64,000 nt of DNA from Psychrobacter urativorans (lineage in GTDB: Bacteria; Pseudomonadota; Gammaproteobacteria; Pseudomonadales; Moraxellaceae). Both the position numbers and the translations under genes were made by a program. Positions 8,766 to 18,348 of the stretch are shown here, in pieces (position 1 is the stretch's first letter; every line of letters starts with the position of its first letter). The stretch covers positions 1 to 64,000 of the forward strand of contig NZ_CAJHBR010000008.1 of the NCBI RefSeq assembly GCF_904846695.1. The letters are read 5' to 3'. The notes under the pieces were generated by a model, which did not search any database, was not told the origin of the DNA, and saw only the letters and a program-made list of their open reading frames with translations.

Positions 8766-8991
8766 GCTTAGTTTTTAGGAGTAGGGCCACGTCTTCAACT
8801 GGCTTAACCATACTATTAAAAATATACCCTTAACTAAAGGTAGGTACTCAAAGTCCATGAGGACAGTGAGCAGCTAAAGGCCGTTTTTAAAGGCTGGTAA
8901 TGGCAATACTGAACCCGTAAAGCTAAGCCAAGTGTTGCGATACTTTTAACGACAAGTTATTGATTAATGGCTTAATGGATAGGAGAAAATA
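8766..8991 (+). ncRNA. Structured 5' leader, candidate riboswitch-like element
   Basis: A hairpin has two 4-bp helices around a 2x2 internal loop and an ATGA tetraloop (8847-8870: CTCA..GTCC..GGAC..TGAG). The heptamer TAAGCCA (8924-8930) can pair with TGGCTTA at 8800-8806 or with an identical TGGCTTA at 8968-8974. The second partner ends 6 nt before the AGGAGA ribosome-binding site (8981-8986). Mutually exclusive pairing beside a Shine-Dalgarno is typical of translational control. It matches no RNA family I recognise. A stand-alone RNA is also possible. Confidence 0.45.
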
Positions 8992-9255
8992 ATGATTGAA
9001 CCTTTTGCTAATGATCATCAAAGTATGCAAATTGGTGAGCTAGTTATCGAAAACCAAATGGACAAAATTATTATTTATGGCGACCTTGATTTGCATTTGA
9101 ATGAGCTTGGACGTGAGCAAGCGGAGCAATTGCATCGCTTAACGGAGAAAATCCTACAAGCTTTCTCAGATTCTGATAAAAACAGTAATGACGAGTCAAT
9201 GTCAAAATTAAAAAGTGACCGATCAGACGTAAATATAGATAATCCTTTTATGTAA
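8992..9255 (+). CDS. Small uncharacterised protein, 87 aa
   Basis: I do not recognise a family. The start is well supported by TAGGAGA about 6 nt upstream. Residues 12-55 look folded: a likely beta-hairpin (IGELVIEN, DKIIIYGDL) followed by an amphipathic helix (ELGREQAEQLHRLTEKIL). The remaining 30 residues are polar and Asp/Ser/Lys-rich. There is no signal peptide or membrane segment. It follows a strong promoter and the long structured leader, so its expression is probably regulated after transcription initiation. Confidence 0.65.
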   Translation: MIEPFANDHQSMQIGELVIENQMDKIIIYGDLDLHLNELGREQAEQLHRLTEKILQAFSDSDKNSNDESMSKLKSDRSDVNIDNPFM

Positions 9256-9507
9256 CTATTTGATATAGTTTTGATTTTGTAGTAATAATATTCTATAAAA
9301 AAATTACTAGGCAAATTTATAATTTTGCTTATAATGAATTAGTCCTACGTTTATGTAGCTCATTATTTTAATTATTATTAGGCGTTTTAATAAACAACTA
9401 ATAGATGACTAATCGATAATTAGAAGATGGCAAAGGATATAATAAGCGTATAACCCTGTTTTAAAAGTTAACATTTTGAATAATCATCTTACGAAAGGAG
9501 TCGATTT

Positions 9508-9891
9508 ATGAAATTATTTACGAAATCTGTGTTAGCAGTGGCTGGAATCAGTATGGCTACTATGGCATTTGCCGCTGACCCGTTGCACAATACTACTTGG
9601 CAAACTTTTGATGAAGGCCAACCTAAAGGTCTAGTGAAAATCACCGAATCTAATGGCGTATTAACGGGTAAGCTAGTTGGTGGTTCAACAGAGAAGGCCA
9701 AACAATATATTGGTACTACTGTAATCACTGGTTTGAAGGCAGACGGTAATGGCAAATACAGTGGTGGTAACATTACTGATCCTGCTAAAAACAAAACTTA
9801 CCGTATGACTGCTAATCTAAAAGGTAATACTTTAGATCTAAAAGGTTATATTGGACCGTTCTCTCGTAGCCAAACTTGGAAAAAGAAATAA
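9508..9891 (+). CDS. DUF2147 family exported protein
   Basis: The 127-residue protein has a clean Sec signal peptide (hydrophobic core AVAGISMATM, cleavage after AFA at about residue 22). It is followed by a DUF2147 beta-rich domain of about 105 residues, recognisable by W(Q)TFDEGQPKGLVKI near the start and LKGYIGPFSRSQTW at the end. Family function is not defined. A strong GAAAGGAG ribosome-binding site precedes the ATG. It is monocistronic and converges on amt across a shared terminator. Confidence 0.85.
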   Translation: MKLFTKSVLAVAGISMATMAFAADPLHNTTWQTFDEGQPKGLVKITESNGVLTGKLVGGSTEKAKQYIGTTVITGLKADGNGKYSGGNITDPAKNKTYRMTANLKGNTLDLKGYIGPFSRSQTWKKK

Positions 9892-9950
9892 GTAATAGGT
9901 CTATTTAGATTTTACTTATTTAAAGTTTACTTATTTAGATTGTAATGATT

Positions 9951-9987
9951 AAAACCCCGCTAAACCTATAGGTCTAGCGGGGTTTTT
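9951..9987. terminator. Bidirectional terminator, DUF2147 gene / amt
   Basis: A 12-bp perfect stem (9951-9962 with 9975-9986, AAAACCCCGCTA/TAGCGGGGTTTT) lies between convergent genes. A-tract and T-tract flanks allow it to work on both strands. Confidence 0.9.
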
Positions 9988-10023
9988 GTTTATGCCTTAT
10001 GGTGTAATTACAATCGTTGCAGC

Positions 10024-11286
10024 CTATTTAGTAAATTCAGGATAGGCTTCCATACCACATTCCGCTATATCTGCCCCTTCATACTCGTGCTCTTCGGAGA
10101 TGCGCAGACCAACTAGGGCCTTAATGATTACCCAAACTACTAAGCTGGCTACATATACCCAAGTAAAAATAGTAATAGCGCCAACGAACTGACCTATAAA
10201 TGTCGCTGCCGGATTAGTGAGGGGTACGATTAATAGCCCAAACAGGCCTGTCACCCCATGTACTGAAATAGCCCCTACAGGATCGTCGATTTTCATTTTG
10301 TCCAAAGCAAGGATAGCTAATACTACGATGATTCCAGCTGCTACACCGAACAGCGTTGCTTGTAATGCTGATGGCGTTGCTGGCTCTGCAGTAATAGCCA
10401 CTAGACCTGCCAATGCACCATTTAAGAGCATAGTTAGATCGGCTTTACCGAAAATGATACGAGCCAGTAGCAGAGAGCCGACAGCGCCTCCCGCTGCCGC
10501 CGCATTAGTATTTAGGAACACCATAGCTACAGTATTGGCGCTAGCGATATCACCTAGTTTCAGTACTGAGCCACCGTTGAAGCCGAACCAACCCATCCAT
10601 AGGATGAGTGTACCAAGCGCCGCTAACGGTAGATTAGCTCCAGGGATCGCTCGTATTTCTCCTCTAGATCCGTACTTACCTTTACGTGCCCCTAACAGCA
10701 ACACCCCTGAGAGTGCGGCAGCAGCACCAGCCATATGAACGATACCAGAGCCGGCAAAATCGGAAAAGCCGATATCAGCTAAATTAAATAAGCCAAAGAC
10801 ATCCTTACCACCCCAAGTCCAACTGCCCTCTAAAGGATAGATAAAGCCAGTCATAGCTACCGTGAATAATAAGAACGACCAGAGCTTCATGCGCTCAGCA
10901 ACAGCTCCTGAAACGATAGACATACAAGTCGCCACAAAAACCACTTGGAAGAAAAAGTCAGCGGCTACTGAATATACTGAGTCACCAGCAAAGCCACTGC
11001 TCGCTGACTGAGTCAAGGCATCAGCAACTAAGCTCTCATCGCCAGCAATGCCACTCAAAAACAGCTCACCACCATACATAATGGCATACCCACAGATCAT
11101 GTACATAGTACAAGCCGTAGCGAAAAGTGCGATATTTTTGGTTAAGATCTCAACAGTGTTCTTGGAGCGTACTAGGCCAGCCTCTAACATAGAAAAGCCA
11201 GCAGCCATCCACATTACTAAGGCGCCACATATTAAGAAATAAAACGTATCAAGCGCGTACTGTAGTTCGAAAATCTGACTTTGCAT
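10024..11286 (-). CDS. amt: Ammonium transporter, Amt/MEP family
   Basis: This is an inner-membrane channel for ammonium uptake with about eleven membrane segments. Family hallmarks are FSMLEAGLVRSKN near the N-terminus, GGKDVFGLFNLADIGFSDFAGSGIVHMAGAAA-type pore sequence (cited discontinuously), and DPVGAISVHGVTGLFG. The ATG at 11286 is preferred over the in-frame upstream codon at 11310 because AAGGGGGAAT lies just before it, giving 420 residues. It follows glnK in the same direction across 158 bp, the standard pairing in which GlnK blocks the channel under nitrogen sufficiency. Confidence 0.95.
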   Translation of the reverse strand: MQSQIFELQYALDTFYFLICGALVMWMAAGFSMLEAGLVRSKNTVEILTKNIALFATACTMYMICGYAIMYGGELFLSGIAGDESLVADALTQSASSGFAGDSVYSVAADFFFQVVFVATCMSIVSGAVAERMKLWSFLLFTVAMTGFIYPLEGSWTWGGKDVFGLFNLADIGFSDFAGSGIVHMAGAAAALSGVLLLGARKGKYGSRGEIRAIPGANLPLAALGTLILWMGWFGFNGGSVLKLGDIASANTVAMVFLNTNAAAAGGAVGSLLLARIIFGKADLTMLLNGALAGLVAITAEPATPSALQATLFGVAAGIIVVLAILALDKMKIDDPVGAISVHGVTGLFGLLIVPLTNPAATFIGQFVGAITIFTWVYVASLVVWVIIKALVGLRISEEHEYEGADIAECGMEAYPEFTK

Positions 11287-11444
11287 ATTAATTCCCCCTT
11301 GAATTGTCAATGCAGTGTTCGGTGCTGGGATTGCTATCGATAGTAAGATCGACGGCTGATCGCAGCCAAGAGCTACTACTTATAGGGGCTTATTAGTGGA
11401 CTGTAATAAGCGCTATAGAGTAAGCTCAGAAATAGTTAATGCTG

Positions 11445-11828
<384 letters not shown>

Positions 11829-11866
11829 TTAGTGCATCGTACCGCCACTGTGCTCACTATAATTCA

Positions 11867-11882
11867 TTCAAGAATTGTGCCA
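11867..11882 (-). promoter_or_regulatory. Sigma-54 (-24/-12) promoter of glnK-amt
   Basis: On the minus strand, TGGCAC (11882-11877), five bases, then TTGAA (11871-11867) fits the sigma-54 consensus TGGCAC-N5-TTGCA with correct spacing; the -12 GC is GA here. It would start transcription about 75 nt before glnK, fitting NtrC-dependent nitrogen control. I found no clear NtrC enhancer palindrome in the next 100 bp. Confidence 0.65.
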
Positions 11883-12457
11883 AACATGCTCAAAAGGGGT
11901 GAGTACGTTTGAACTAAGCAGTCTTAAATTATTTTAGTAATAACAGCATAAAATGCCTATAACGGCATTTTAAAGGGTACGAGTGCTATGAAAATACGGT
12001 TGATCTATCGCCGGCAGTCCCCGAGCGAAGGTTTTATTATAACCAACTTTAGTAACTTTTTGCGAGGGTATCCTGTGATGATTTGCTAAAAATAGATACT
12101 GGATAAAAAGCTGATTATGAGTGCAAGCGCTTAATGGTAGGCGTTCAACTTACTATTCAGGTAGAGGCAGGGCTGATTGTCCAGTACTAGGGCTTGAGCA
12201 TTAGAGCGGATAATAATCTAGAGCAAGCAAAGCTTTAGCTGGACGGTTAATAATAGCAGACGCTGGTCATTGATCGATTGCTAGCTGGTTGCTGATCGAT
12301 TGCTAATAGGGGCAACCATAGCAGCATAGAAATAAGTGCTACTAGGGATTGATTATTATTGAGCGCTTATCAAAAAAGGGTATCAAACGAGATTATCAAA
12401 AGACAGCATCGAAGTGAAGAGGGCATAAAGCTGAAATTATTAACAGTGTTTACAGTA
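11883..12457. other. Long intergenic region upstream of glnK
   Basis: About 575 bp have no supported gene. It holds a 9-bp perfect hairpin at 11949-11972 (TAAAATGCC/GGCATTTTA) and a tandem duplication at 12271-12305, in which TGATCGATTGCTA occurs twice at 22-bp spacing. It should also contain the glnK enhancer and the end of the usp transcript, but I cannot place either. Confidence 0.5.
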
Positions 12458-13312
12458 CTAAGATTTTGGGAAGAGTAGATAAGGAGTTTTAGTGCTGCCT
12501 AGCAGTTTTTTAGTATCACTACCTTGCAGTAGCTCGCGAAAGCGTGACTGTCCAAAGGCGCCAGTCATTAGCAGACCTATATTATGTTCGCTTTGATAAT
12601 AGGTAAGAGCAGCGCTGACATCGCGGCAGTCTAATAGCTTTTTCTTACAACTAAGGCCCGCTTGCTTGAGACGAGCATAGGCTTCTCTTAAAGCATCACA
12701 GTTTTCAGAATTCTCTTTGCCGACCATAACGATATGTATAGTCAGCGTGCGCACTAATGGCGTTTTACACAGCCAATTGAGCATTTTATGAGTAGTAGGA
12801 CGATTGTCAAAAGCAAATAAGGCGGTAGTTGGGGGCAAAAATGGTGCAGGAGTCACCAAAATAGGGCAGTGGCTAAGACGAATCAGTTGGCATAAGGTCG
12901 ATTTACAAGTGACTTGATGACCAATAACTACCAGCTGGGCTATGTCATCGATATAATCGATACTCTCACTTAGATTTTCGTGCCTATGCAAAGTATAAGT
13001 CTGACGTTTAGGTTGATGCTCTAAGCAATAAGACGCTGCTTGGTATAACAACAGCCTACCGTGGGCTTTTAGCTCACTGTTACTGAGATGCTCTTTACTA
13101 GCAAACTGATCGAGCAAGTAGCTTTCATCATTGACATTTAGACAACCAGAATAGTTGATGGCTGCTTTTTGTTGCATACTAGGCACTGCATGGAGCAGAC
13201 CTATCGGCGCTTGCATACGCTTAGATGCCCACATACTAGCATCCAACACTGACTGCACATGATCAGGACAATCTAAACAAGCGATAACGCTATCTGTTTT
13301 TAAACTACTCAT
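12458..13312 (-). CDS. Tandem universal stress protein (UspA family)
   Basis: The 284-residue protein has two Usp domains. The C-terminal domain (about 160-284) retains the nucleotide-binding pattern G-2x-G-9x-G-S/T as GAFG..GS; the N-terminal domain looks degenerate. It lies 75 bp downstream of sulP in the same orientation, so the two are probably one operon. SulP-Usp pairing is common in related bacteria and suggests a role in bicarbonate/sulfate transport stress, which is inference. Confidence 0.88.
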   Translation of the reverse strand: MSSLKTDSVIACLDCPDHVQSVLDASMWASKRMQAPIGLLHAVPSMQQKAAINYSGCLNVNDESYLLDQFASKEHLSNSELKAHGRLLLYQAASYCLEHQPKRQTYTLHRHENLSESIDYIDDIAQLVVIGHQVTCKSTLCQLIRLSHCPILVTPAPFLPPTTALFAFDNRPTTHKMLNWLCKTPLVRTLTIHIVMVGKENSENCDALREAYARLKQAGLSCKKKLLDCRDVSAALTYYQSEHNIGLLMTGAFGQSRFRELLQGSDTKKLLGSTKTPYLLFPKS

Positions 13313-13387
13313 AACACCATCACATCATCTGGCAAGGTAAATATAGGCAAACCGTAGCGCTCATATACGCCCATTCATTAATAGCTG

Positions 13388-14887
13388 TTAATCAAGCAAG
13401 CCGATGTCCCGACGATCATGGATAGAAAAGCGATCAATCAAAGTACGGCTAGCATTATTAAGCCCTACTACTTTGACATCAATGCCTTCACGTTGCAAGC
13501 GTATCACTAGCTTATCCAAAGTATCGACAGCGCTAATATCCCAAAAGTGTGCTTGGCTTACATCGATCTCGATATGGTCTAAGGCTTCTTTAGTATCAAA
13601 ACTATGCAAAAACTGAGTCGTTGAAGCGAAGAATACTTGTCCTTGCACATAGTAATAGCGAGTGTTGCTACTATCATCATATTCACTAAAGACCGTTAAG
13701 AACTGACCTATTTTATTAGCGAATGACAAGGCAGATAACAATACACCCACGCCTACACCATAAGCTAAATTGTGGGTGAACACAGTAGTCAACACCGTCG
13801 CTAACATAACGATATTAAAAGACATCGGATGGGTTTTAAACTCGCGAATAGATTGCCAATTAAAAGTGCCAATCGATACCATAATCATTACAGCTACTAA
13901 AGCGGCCATCGGTATTTGACTGACCCATTTGCTTAAGAATACCACCATAATCAAAAGTACCACACCAGCTATCAAGGCTGATAGGCGCGTGCGTCCCCCT
14001 GATTTTACGTTGATCATTGACTGACCAATCATCGCGCAGCCCGCCATACCACCGAAGAAGCCAGCAACTACGTTGGCGATACCTTGACCACGGCATTCAC
14101 GGTTCTTATTGCTAGGTGTATCAGTCAACTCATCAACAATAGTAGCCGTCATCATAGACTCAAGCAGACCAATAATCGCTAGGGTAATAGAATAAGGAGC
14201 AATGATTAGTAAGGTATTTAAATTTAGAGGAATATCAGGCAACAAAAACATAGGCAGCGAATCAGGTAATTCACCCATACTGCCCACATTACGAATGTCC
14301 AAATTCAGGTACATAGCGACTGCGGTAAGCCCGACAATACATACTAAGGGGGAGGGCAGCACACGACCGATTTTAGGAATCAACGGAAACAGATAGATAA
14401 TAGCTAACCCGGCAGCGGTCATGATATAGACCGTCAAGCCTACTCGCTCAGTCATCGGATTTAGTTCTGGTATCTGGGCGGCGAAGATCAAAATCGCCAG
14501 AGCATTGACGAAACCTATCACTACTGAGCGTGAGACAAAACGCATTAAGTTGCCAAGCTTTAGGATACCCATTACAATCTGCATAGCACCGCACAGTAAG
14601 GTGGCGGCTAATAGATACTGTAAGCCATAATCAGCGACTAGATCAACCATCACTAAAGCCATAGCTCCAGTTGCCGCTGAGATCATCCCTGGTCGGCCAC
14701 CTACAAAGCTAATGACTACAGCGATACAGAACGAAGCATATAAGCCTACTTTTGGATCAACGCCAGCGATAATAGAGAAGGCGATGGCCTCTGGAATCAG
14801 CGCTAATGCAACCACAGTGCCTGATAAAATATCACCACGTACATTAGAAAACCATTCGTCACGTAAGCTATCAATATAAGATGTCAT
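13388..14887 (-). CDS. SulP/SLC26 family anion transporter with STAS domain
   Basis: About eleven to twelve membrane segments (residues 20-390) are followed by a C-terminal STAS domain (about 400-490). SLC26 features include [14 protein letters not shown] near residue 27 and the [23 protein letters not shown] region. Bacterial members carry sulfate, bicarbonate (BicA type) or dicarboxylates; the substrate cannot be told here. The ATG at 14887 (499 aa) is preferred over an upstream in-frame TTG at 14914. It is the first gene of the probable sulP-usp operon. Confidence 0.9.
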   Translation of the reverse strand: MTSYIDSLRDEWFSNVRGDILSGTVVALALIPEAIAFSIIAGVDPKVGLYASFCIAVVISFVGGRPGMISAATGAMALVMVDLVADYGLQYLLAATLLCGAMQIVMGILKLGNLMRFVSRSVVIGFVNALAILIFAAQIPELNPMTERVGLTVYIMTAAGLAIIYLFPLIPKIGRVLPSPLVCIVGLTAVAMYLNLDIRNVGSMGELPDSLPMFLLPDIPLNLNTLLIIAPYSITLAIIGLLESMMTATIVDELTDTPSNKNRECRGQGIANVVAGFFGGMAGCAMIGQSMINVKSGGRTRLSALIAGVVLLIMVVFLSKWVSQIPMAALVAVMIMVSIGTFNWQSIREFKTHPMSFNIVMLATVLTTVFTHNLAYGVGVGVLLSALSFANKIGQFLTVFSEYDDSSNTRYYYVQGQVFFASTTQFLHSFDTKEALDHIEIDVSQAHFWDISAVDTLDKLVIRLQREGIDVKVVGLNNASRTLIDRFSIHDRRDIGLLD

Positions 14888-15369
14888 AAGTAAACTGCAT
14901 AGAGTTAAAGGCAAAAAAAGTAATCATTATTGACAGCGAGCGATGATCCATCATAGAGGATGGCCCGCCTTCAATAAGCTACCACGTAGCTCAATAGATC
15001 AATACTATCGAGCACTAGGGCAAGATCATTTAGACTAATAATGCTAAGACCAATGATAAAGCATGATTAACTAGCATAAAGCCTAAATAATGACTATAGC
15101 TACTGAGTCGTTACAGTATATTTAATGATAAAATATGATGAAGCGTAAGTAGCTATGACGAAGTAGGCTAAAACGGGTGTCAGCCATACATAATGATAGT
15201 ATTAATAGAGAAGTAATTAATGGCTGTCGATTGGCCATAAAAGTATGCGCATAATAGCATAAAGTGGCAAAAAAGCAGTATCGAAACATGAACGATAGCG
15301 TTATGATGCCATGCAACGGAGCAATAAGACCCAACTAGTAGTATAACCAGCAGTATAAAAGGATAAAAT
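14888..15369. other. Divergent intergenic region, sulP / murD
   Basis: This 482-bp spacer contains the divergent promoters by necessity. Apparent ORFs on the minus strand (15122-15386) are AT-rich, have no ribosome-binding site and resemble no family. Nothing else is supported. Confidence 0.45.
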
Positions 15370-16785
15370 ATGACTAGCCTTGCCACAACAGAAACTCTAA
15401 TTCAAAAAGGCGGTGGCCTACAAGTAGTAGTTGGTTTAGGGCAGTCAGGGCTCTCGACAGCACGTTATCTAGCCGAACAAGGCTATCGAGTGGCAGTAAC
15501 TGACAACCAAAGTGCACCAAAACTGGCCGATCAATTGCCCGCAGCAGTCGAAATACGTCAGTTTGGAGAGATCGATGCTGAATTACTGCTACAGGCAGCA
15601 CGTATCATCATTAGCCCTGGTATTTCACTAGCTACGGCTGCGGTTGCTGCTGCTCGTCAAGCTAATATTCCTGTTGTCAGCGATATACAGCTTTTTTGCG
15701 AAGCTTGTAATGTACCTATAGTAGCTATTACTGGCTCTAATGCTAAGAGCACAGTAACTACTTTAGTAGGACAAATGGCTGCTGATGCTGGTGTTGATGT
15801 TGGAGTGGGTGGCAATATCGGTGTACCAGCACTGACCCTATTAGCCAATGCTAATATGCAGTTAGCAGTACTTGAGTTGTCCAGCTTCCAGTTGGAGACA
15901 GTGACTAATCTAGGCGCACAAGTAGCCACTGTGCTTAACATGTCGCCTGACCATCTGGATCGCCATGGTGATATGCTCGGCTATCATCAAGCTAAGCACC
16001 GTATCTTTCAAGGCGCAAAGTCAGTAGTGATTAATCGTGAGGATGCATTAACTCGTCCTTTAGTGGCGGACAATTTACCACGTATAAGTACGGGTATTCA
16101 TGCGCCTGACCAAAACCACTTTGGACTTATTACTGAGCCTGATGGACAGATTTATTTGGCACGCGGCACTGAACTGCTGTTATCAGCAGATAAGCTGCGG
16201 ATCAAAGGTCGGCATAATTTGCTTAATGCGCAAGCGGCGCTAGCGCTCGGTGAGCTGGCAGGTCTACCCTTAGAGAGTATGCTTAACACTCTGCAGCAGT
16301 TCACTGGCCTTGAGCATCGTTGTCAGTACTTAGCAACCGTAGCAGGTATTGACTATTTCAATGATTCTAAAGGTACAAATATAGGTTCAACAATAGCTGC
16401 TATCGAAGGCTTAGGTGCAGTATATGCGCCCAAAGATGGCAAGTTACTTTTGATATTAGGCGGTCAAGGCAAGGCGCAGCAGTTTGGTGATTTGAGTCAT
16501 CACATCAATAAATATGTTAGTCAAGTTTTATGCATCGGTGAAGATAGTGCTCGGATCGAACAGGAGTTGCGCGCCGCCAAGCTCAGTGACGAGGTTAGAT
16601 TGCATCAGTGTCAAACTTTGGACAACGCTTTTATTATTATCCAGCAGCTGACTGAGAGTAGTCTATCGCAAGTACAAGCCGTATTATTATCTCCTGCCTG
16701 CGCCAGCTTTGATCAGTTTAGTGGCTATGCAGCACGCGGTGAGTATTTTGCAAAGCTGGTCAAGCAGCTTGCCTGCAACAACTGA
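15370..16785 (+). CDS. murD: UDP-N-acetylmuramoylalanine--D-glutamate ligase
   Basis: This cytoplasmic Mur ligase adds D-Glu to UDP-MurNAc-L-Ala. The N-terminal Rossmann part begins VVVGLGQSGLSTARYL. The ATP-binding loop is ITGSNAKST (about residues 118-126), where most MurD proteins have GSNGKST. NMSPDHLDRHG and the C-terminal LLILGGQGK and SPACASFDQF are family motifs. The length of 471 residues is usual. AAAGGA precedes the ATG. ftsW follows 250 bp later, a remnant of the division/cell-wall cluster. Confidence 0.96.
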   Translation: MTSLATTETLIQKGGGLQVVVGLGQSGLSTARYLAEQGYRVAVTDNQSAPKLADQLPAAVEIRQFGEIDAELLLQAARIIISPGISLATAAVAAARQANIPVVSDIQLFCEACNVPIVAITGSNAKSTVTTLVGQMAADAGVDVGVGGNIGVPALTLLANANMQLAVLELSSFQLETVTNLGAQVATVLNMSPDHLDRHGDMLGYHQAKHRIFQGAKSVVINREDALTRPLVADNLPRISTGIHAPDQNHFGLITEPDGQIYLARGTELLLSADKLRIKGRHNLLNAQAALALGELAGLPLESMLNTLQQFTGLEHRCQYLATVAGIDYFNDSKGTNIGSTIAAIEGLGAVYAPKDGKLLLILGGQGKAQQFGDLSHHINKYVSQVLCIGEDSARIEQELRAAKLSDEVRLHQCQTLDNAFIIIQQLTESSLSQVQAVLLSPACASFDQFSGYAARGEYFAKLVKQLACNN

Positions 16786-17038
16786 TACTACTAAGGCATA
16801 GTGGTATATGAGTAGCTAGTAGCATTGTATTAGCATAAACCATTGTTTTGCCAAGCTATTACTGCTACTGTGCTTTAAAGACGGTGTTATCCCCAGAGCT
16901 ATGCTGTAGCAAAGATCGTTGGCTCTCAAAAACGGCTTTTAGCAGCAAGCAGGTTGTTTATCGTTAAACGGTGGCGTCTTTTTCTTATATAGGCTAGGCG
17001 CCGTGTTCTTCGTTCGTTCGTTAGTGTGTTTAAATATT

Positions 17039-18232
17039 ATGGCGCTCTCCTTTCTTAATAAATTTTCTAAATCTCAAGCAACCACTGGCTCAGATGGTGT
17101 CCTTTCGCTGCCGTCAGTACGTTCTATACTGCTATCTAGCGTTGGCTGTATTATGGTGTTGAGCCTACTCATGGTAGCGTCTGCTTCGATACCTTTTGCG
17201 CTAAGCCGTGGTATGACTGAGTTACATTTCTTTGATCGTCAGCTGCTATATATGGGTATAGGCGTGTTCTCAGCGGTGTTGACCTATTATCTAGTGCCGC
17301 TAAAGACCTTATATCAGATAGGAACTCAATTTATCTTGTTGGGCATAACGGCCTTGCTATTAGTAGCCACCTTATTCGGTACGCCTATTAATGGCTCTAA
17401 ACGTTGGCTTAATTTAGTGTTTATCAACTTTCAGGTTGCTGAGCTTGCTAAGTTAGTGGTTATTGTTTTTGTCTCTGATTTTGTGGTTCGACGTTCTTTT
17501 GAAGTGCGCAACGGTTGGGATGGGTTTTTGCGTATATCCTTAGTCATAGGCATGTTAACTTTGCTATTACTGTTGCAACCTGATTTTGGCTCATTGGTAG
17601 TTATAGTGGGCACTGTGTTTGCGATTTTTTATATCGCTGGTGCACCTTATAAGCAGTTCTTAGCACTAGGTGCGGTAGTTGGAGCTCTTGGCGTCTTGGC
17701 CGTAACCTTAGTGCAGTATCGACTCACGCGCGCTCTATCGTTTTTAGACCCTTTTGACGATATTCAAGATACTGATTATCAGTTGGCACGTAGCCTTATC
17801 GCTTTTGGTCGTGGTCAGTTCACTGGCGTAGGTTATGGTGAGAGCGTACAGAAGCTATCTCATTTGCCTGAAGCTCATACGGATTTCTTGTTAGCGATTA
17901 CTGGTGAGGAGTTAGGCTTCGTTGGGGTGACTATGGTGCTGTTACTCGAAGCGCTGATCATTGGTAGCGCTATGCGTATCAGTTATAACGCCCTTAAACG
18001 TCGGCAGATGCGTATGAGCTATACCGCTTTTGGTATTGGGGTTATTTTTATTGCTCAGACCATTATTAATGCGGCGATGAACATGGGTGCGATGCCAACT
18101 AAAGGTCTGACTATGCCATTCTTCAGTTACGGCGGCTCTTCCATGTTGATCAGCTTAGTGATGATAGCGTTATTATTAAAGATTTATAAAGAAAGCCCGG
18201 AGATAGAAAAAAGCCAGTGCCGTTATTTCTAA
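17039..18232 (+). CDS. ftsW: Peptidoglycan glycosyltransferase FtsW (SEDS family)
   Basis: This is the SEDS polymerase of the divisome. About ten membrane segments are seen, with hallmark stretches NGSKRWL, QPDFGS, EAHTDFLLAITGEELGF and the C-terminal MPFFSYGGSS. I prefer the ATG at 17039 (397 aa); an in-frame GTG at 17003 would add twelve residues, and neither has a strong ribosome-binding site. It follows murD. murG and murC, often next in the cluster, are not here; a terminator follows instead. Confidence 0.95.
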   Translation: MALSFLNKFSKSQATTGSDGVLSLPSVRSILLSSVGCIMVLSLLMVASASIPFALSRGMTELHFFDRQLLYMGIGVFSAVLTYYLVPLKTLYQIGTQFILLGITALLLVATLFGTPINGSKRWLNLVFINFQVAELAKLVVIVFVSDFVVRRSFEVRNGWDGFLRISLVIGMLTLLLLLQPDFGSLVVIVGTVFAIFYIAGAPYKQFLALGAVVGALGVLAVTLVQYRLTRALSFLDPFDDIQDTDYQLARSLIAFGRGQFTGVGYGESVQKLSHLPEAHTDFLLAITGEELGFVGVTMVLLLEALIIGSAMRISYNALKRRQMRMSYTAFGIGVIFIAQTIINAAMNMGAMPTKGLTMPFFSYGGSSMLISLVMIALLLKIYKESPEIEKSQCRYF

Positions 18233-18301
18233 TTTCAGCACTACTTTTTTCCCTTTTAATTTTCTATCTATAACGCTATAAAGAAAAACCAGATACTTAT
18301 C

Positions 18302-18338
18302 AAAAAACGTCGCTACTGTTAATAGCGGCGTTTTTTTT
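18302..18338. terminator. Terminator between ftsW and gluQ
   Basis: A 14-bp stem with one G-U pair (18302-18315 with 18323-18336) and eight T residues lies between the convergent genes. The A-run on the other side makes it usable for gluQ as well. Confidence 0.9.
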
Positions 18339-18348
18339 CAGCACACTT

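Noticed and set aside
8766-8991. Leader considered as RNase P RNA, 6S RNA or tmRNA
   Set aside because: None of the diagnostic conserved segments of those RNAs is present.
10217-10738. 173-codon plus-strand frame opposite amt
   Set aside because: Ala/Pro/Ser-rich shadow of the strongly supported amt gene.
15122-15386. Minus-strand hydrophobic frames in the sulP/murD spacer
   Set aside because: AT-rich sequence gives apparent hydrophobic peptides; no ribosome-binding site, and one overlaps the murD start.
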